Assembly: GCA_003279855.1 (NCBI GenBank)
Contig: QCGO01000007.1
Coordinates: 1 to 64,000, forward strand
DNA from: Prochlorococcus sp. AG-388-E21
Lineage (GTDB): Bacteria > Cyanobacteriota > Cyanobacteriia > PCC-6307 > Cyanobiaceae
Reading direction: 5' to 3'
DNA length: 64,000 bases
Under the pieces are notes generated by a model. It was not told the DNA's origin. It searched no databases and saw only the letters and a program-made list of their open reading frames with translations. How positions within the stretch are numbered: the first letter of the stretch is position 1; each line of letters starts with the position of its first letter. Shown here piece by piece: positions 61,328 to 64,000 of this stretch. Position numbers and translations under genes: made by a program.

Positions 61328-62164
61328 GTGTTTTCTTGGCCTTCTAATTATGATTCCTGTTACACACTCTCTGGTGTTATTACTAAAGAGGGTGTAGGGC
61401 TTCATAGTGGTGAAAAAACAAGAATAAAAATTTCGCCGTTTGAAAAAGAGGGTTATTATGTTTCTTTTTCTGATAAGCCTGACGAAATTTTTAAGTTAAA
61501 TCAAGATTTAATTGGCAGTACTATGTTGTGTACTGCAATCAAATTAGCGGGAAGAAATTTATATACAATTGAACACTTATTAGCCTCATTGGCAGGTTGT
61601 GGATTGAGTTATATTCATATCGAAGTTGATGGGAAGGAAATCCCATTGCTCGATGGATCAGCAATCCAATGGGTTAGGGCATTTGAAGAAGTTGGTATTA
61701 AAAGAGTTCCTAAACCAAAAAACTTTATAAAAGAGATAAATAAATCAATTATATTTAATAAAGATAGTTCAGTTATCGCTCTAACTCCATCTAATAAAAT
61801 TACAATTATCTCAACTATAAATTTTTCTTATAAAGCAATTGGAAATCAAACTTACGTAATAGATTTAAATCCAAATAGTTTTGTGGAAAATATTGCTCCT
61901 GCTCGTACATTTGGTTTTAAGGACCAATTTCAAGAATTAAGTGAATTGGGATTAATAAAAGGGGGCAGTTTAGAAAATGCCCTTGTATGTGATGGGGATA
62001 AATGGGTTAATCCTCCATTAAGATTTAGTAATGAACCTATAAGACATAAGATTTTAGATCTTATTGGGGACTTAGCTTTGGTAGGGTTACCTAAGGCTCA
62101 AATTTTAGTCTATAAAGGATCACATTCTTTAAATGCTTTATTAGCCTCAGCACTAAAAAATTAA
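61328..62164 (+). CDS. lpxC: UDP-3-O-acyl-N-acetylglucosamine deacetylase
   Basis: The committed step of lipid A synthesis. The zinc site has His in TIEHLLASLAGCG (about 78-90) and HK-x-LD in PIRHKILDLIGDLAL. The catalytic Glu is in the early EHL. A GTG start directly after bamA gives MFSWPSNYDSCYTLSGVITK, with the usual LxGVGLHSG signature. It is 278 residues. The end of bamA and start of lpxC are contiguous, so they are co-translated. Confidence 0.95.
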   Translation: MFSWPSNYDSCYTLSGVITKEGVGLHSGEKTRIKISPFEKEGYYVSFSDKPDEIFKLNQDLIGSTMLCTAIKLAGRNLYTIEHLLASLAGCGLSYIHIEVDGKEIPLLDGSAIQWVRAFEEVGIKRVPKPKNFIKEINKSIIFNKDSSVIALTPSNKITIISTINFSYKAIGNQTYVIDLNPNSFVENIAPARTFGFKDQFQELSELGLIKGGSLENALVCDGDKWVNPPLRFSNEPIRHKILDLIGDLALVGLPKAQILVYKGSHSLNALLASALKN

Positions 62165-62181
62165 CTTTATTTTCTTAAGTT

Positions 62182-62640
62182 TTGGAACAACAATTATCGA
62201 CTGAAAATAATCAACTATCTTCTGAGGAAATATTAGGTCTTTTGCCTCATAGATTTCCTTTCGCTCTTATAGATAGAGTTATAGAACATGTCCCAGGCAA
62301 AAAAGCTGTCGCATTGAAAAATGTGACTATAAATGAGCCTCAATTTCAGGGGCATTTCCCAGAGAGACCTTTAATGCCAGGGGTGCTAATTGTTGAATCA
62401 ATGGCTCAAGTAGGGGGAATAATCGTAACTCAAATGCCTGACCTTCCCAAAGGACTTTTTGTATTTGCAGGTATTAATAATGTCAAATTTAGAAGGCCAG
62501 TATTACCTGGAGACCAATTAGTAATTACTTGCGAGTTATTAAGTATAAAAAGAAAAAGATTTGGGAAGGTAAAAGGTGAAGCTCATGTTGATGGGAAGTT
62601 GGTTTGCTCAGGCGAATTAATGTTTTCATTAGTTGATTAA
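62182..62640 (+). CDS. fabZ: 3-hydroxyacyl-ACP dehydratase
   Basis: Hot-dog fold dehydratase of fatty acid synthesis. The active-site motif [15 protein letters not shown] (His in LLPHRFPF) and Glu in [20 protein letters not shown] are clear. A TTG start gives 152 residues. It lies between lpxC and lpxA, where it supplies acyl groups to lipid A synthesis, a common order. Confidence 0.95.
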   Translation: MEQQLSTENNQLSSEEILGLLPHRFPFALIDRVIEHVPGKKAVALKNVTINEPQFQGHFPERPLMPGVLIVESMAQVGGIIVTQMPDLPKGLFVFAGINNVKFRRPVLPGDQLVITCELLSIKRKRFGKVKGEAHVDGKLVCSGELMFSLVD

Positions 62641-62644
62641 AAAC

Positions 62645-63475
62645 ATGGAGATTAAAAATACTAATTTTAAAGGTGCAATAGTTCATCCAAATGCATTTGT
62701 TGATTCAAGTGCAGAGTTGAATGATGGAGTTTCTATTGCTAGTGGAGCTATTATCGGACCAAACGTCATAATAGATTCAGGTACTCAAATAGGCCCCAAT
62801 GCTGTTATTGAAGGGAAAACAAAAATAGGTAAAAATAATAAAGTTTTCCCAAATGTTTTTATTGGACTTGAACCTCAAGACCTTAAATATAAGGGTGCAT
62901 CTACAGAGATAATTATTGGGGATAATAATACTTTTAGAGAATGTGTAACTATTAATAAGGCAACTGACGAAGGTGAAAAAACAATTATTGGGAATAATAA
63001 TTTATTAATGGCTTATACACATATTGGTCATAATTGTGAAATTGGTAATGGAATTGTTTTGTCAAATAGTGTCCAGGTTGCTGGTCATGTAAAAGTTGAA
63101 GATAATGCAATTATTGGAGGTTGTTTAGGTATCCATCAATTTGTACATGTAGGATATCTGGCAATGATAGGTGGAATGACAAGAGTAGATAGAGATGTTC
63201 CTCCTTTTTGTTTAGCTGAGGGACATCCTGGTAGATTGAGAGGCTTAAATAGGGTAGGAATTAAAAGAAGTGGGTTGATGGAAAATAAAGATTTTGATTT
63301 GAAATTATTGCAAAATACCTGGAATTTATTATTTAAATCTAAAGATGTAATTTCTATTTCATTGGAAATAGCGATGAAAGAAAAATTAGACTTTTCATCC
63401 AACAAACTATGTACTTTTTTAAAAGATTCAATATCTTATAAAAGAAGAGGACCAATGCCTTCAAATAATTTATGA
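62645..63475 (+). CDS. lpxA: UDP-N-acetylglucosamine acyltransferase
   Basis: The ATG at 62645, four bases after the fabZ stop, gives MEIKNTNFKGAIVHPNAFVD. The first two thirds are a left-handed beta helix of hexapeptide repeats (ASGAIIGPNVIIDSGTQIGP, VFIGLEPQDLKYKG, THIGHNCEIGNGIVLSNSVQ with catalytic His). A helical C-terminus follows. The 276-residue protein acylates UDP-GlcNAc in the first lipid A step. Its stop overlaps the lpxB start (ATGA). Confidence 0.95.
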   Translation: MEIKNTNFKGAIVHPNAFVDSSAELNDGVSIASGAIIGPNVIIDSGTQIGPNAVIEGKTKIGKNNKVFPNVFIGLEPQDLKYKGASTEIIIGDNNTFRECVTINKATDEGEKTIIGNNNLLMAYTHIGHNCEIGNGIVLSNSVQVAGHVKVEDNAIIGGCLGIHQFVHVGYLAMIGGMTRVDRDVPPFCLAEGHPGRLRGLNRVGIKRSGLMENKDFDLKLLQNTWNLLFKSKDVISISLEIAMKEKLDFSSNKLCTFLKDSISYKRRGPMPSNNL

Positions 63476-64000
63476 ATAGAAAGATATTCATAAGCACCGG
63501 TGAAGTTTCAGGAGATTTACATGGAAGTTTATTAGCTAATGCATTATTTATTGAAGCCAAAAAACGTTCGGTTGATTTAGAAATATGTGGCTTGGGTGGA
63601 GAAAGGATGCGGAAAGAGGGTGTAAAAATTCTTCAAGATACTACGTCAATTAGTGCAATAGGAATTTGGGAGGCTTTACCCCTTATTCTTCCAACAATAA
63701 GAATTCAAAGAAGATTTTATAAATTACTAAAAAAATATCCTCCTGATTGTTTGATTTTGATTGACTATATGGGCCCTAATATTAATATTGGTGCTAAATT
63801 AAAAAGATCGAGAAATAATATTCCAATTTATTACTACATAGCTCCCCAAGAATGGGCTTGGAGAGTTGGTAACAATAGCACTACAAATTTAATTAATTTT
63901 TCTGATAAAATTTTTGCGATTTTTAAGCAAGAAGCAATTTTTTATAGAAGGAGGGGTGGAAATGTTTCTTGGGTTGGACATCCAATGCTTGATTTAACGA
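63472..64000 (+). CDS. lpxB: Lipid A disaccharide synthase (C-terminus cut by window edge)
   Basis: The start overlaps the lpxA stop. The product begins MNRKIFISTGEVSGDLHGSL (the SAGEASGDxxG signature of LpxB) and continues CGLGGERMRKEGVKIL, LIDYMGPNINIGAKLK and YYIAPQEWAWRVGN. About 176 residues are in the window and the frame is open to the edge. It joins two acylated glucosamine units in lipid A synthesis, completing the operon bamA-lpxC-fabZ-lpxA-lpxB. Confidence 0.95.
   Translation, partial: MNRKIFISTGEVSGDLHGSLLANALFIEAKKRSVDLEICGLGGERMRKEGVKILQDTTSISAIGIWEALPLILPTIRIQRRFYKLLKKYPPDCLILIDYMGPNINIGAKLKRSRNNIPIYYYIAPQEWAWRVGNNSTTNLINFSDKIFAIFKQEAIFYRRRGGNVSWVGHPMLDLT

Noticed and set aside
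1-64000. CRISPR array, insertion sequence, prophage or integrase
   Set aside because: No regularly spaced direct repeats, transposase or recombinase motifs, or phage structural genes were seen on either strand.

Overview
The window looks like part of a high-light-adapted Prochlorococcus chromosome. The DNA is very AT-rich (about 30% G+C by eye) and tightly packed. It encodes three high-light-inducible proteins (HLIPs), plant-type ferredoxin PetF, the PSII S4-domain protein, the NblS/Hik33 light-stress kinase and many small single-span proteins of the picocyanobacterial kind. The order purD / nblS / kaiC / kaiB / rplU / rpmA / truB, with no kaiA, is the arrangement I associate with this genus. 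The assignment rests on gene content and order, not on a database search.

Layout. Positions 1-7 kb hold short, mostly uncharacterised genes, one HLIP, a ribbon-helix-helix protein, a 2OG-Fe(II) oxygenase and a broken DUF1543 gene. Positions 7.4-11 kb hold a divergent glycosyltransferase pair (GT87 / GT2-GtrA) followed by an LptF/LptG permease. Positions 11-14.1 kb hold a cluster of minus-strand micro-genes (33-49 codons), two overlapping HLIPs and long non-coding stretches with two hairpins that share a loop. Positions 14-24 kb mix a methyltransferase, two unlike membrane desaturases, an SRAP protein, a HAD phosphatase, a LOG-type protein, an extended SDR and an RRM protein with more micro-genes. 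Positions 24-30 kb are again dominated by 30-110-codon genes, many with one membrane helix. From 30 kb on the genes are longer: flavoprotein, GAF protein, pirin, murD, SDR, a stand-alone NAD-ligase adenylation domain, a photolyase-like protein of unusual domain order, DoxX, tRNA-Val, serA, prmA, petF, tRNase Z, a SpoIID/LysM protein, truB, rpmA-rplU, kaiBC, nblS-purD, purC, and an envelope operon bamA-lpxC-fabZ-lpxA-lpxB that runs off the right edge.

How it fits together. The right third is housekeeping: translation (rplU, rpmA, truB, prmA, rnz, tRNA-Val), purine and serine synthesis, peptidoglycan and lipid A synthesis with outer-membrane assembly, and timing and light signalling (KaiBC, NblS). 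The left two thirds are accessory: light stress (HLIPs), lipid desaturation, envelope glycosylation and many unnamed small proteins.

I see no rRNA, CRISPR array, transposase or integrase. The most unusual signals are: a DUF1543 gene carrying two separate one-base homopolymer deficits; a hairpin/leader motif recurring at three loci; a palindrome recurring in four intergenic regions; a 16-mer recurring at three loci; a photolyase-like protein whose FAD domain precedes its putative alpha/beta domain; a minimal NAD-dependent ligase domain; and tiny membrane proteins sharing an acidic DQDG tail. None amounts to a proven new system, but the non-coding families are the best candidates for something undescribed.
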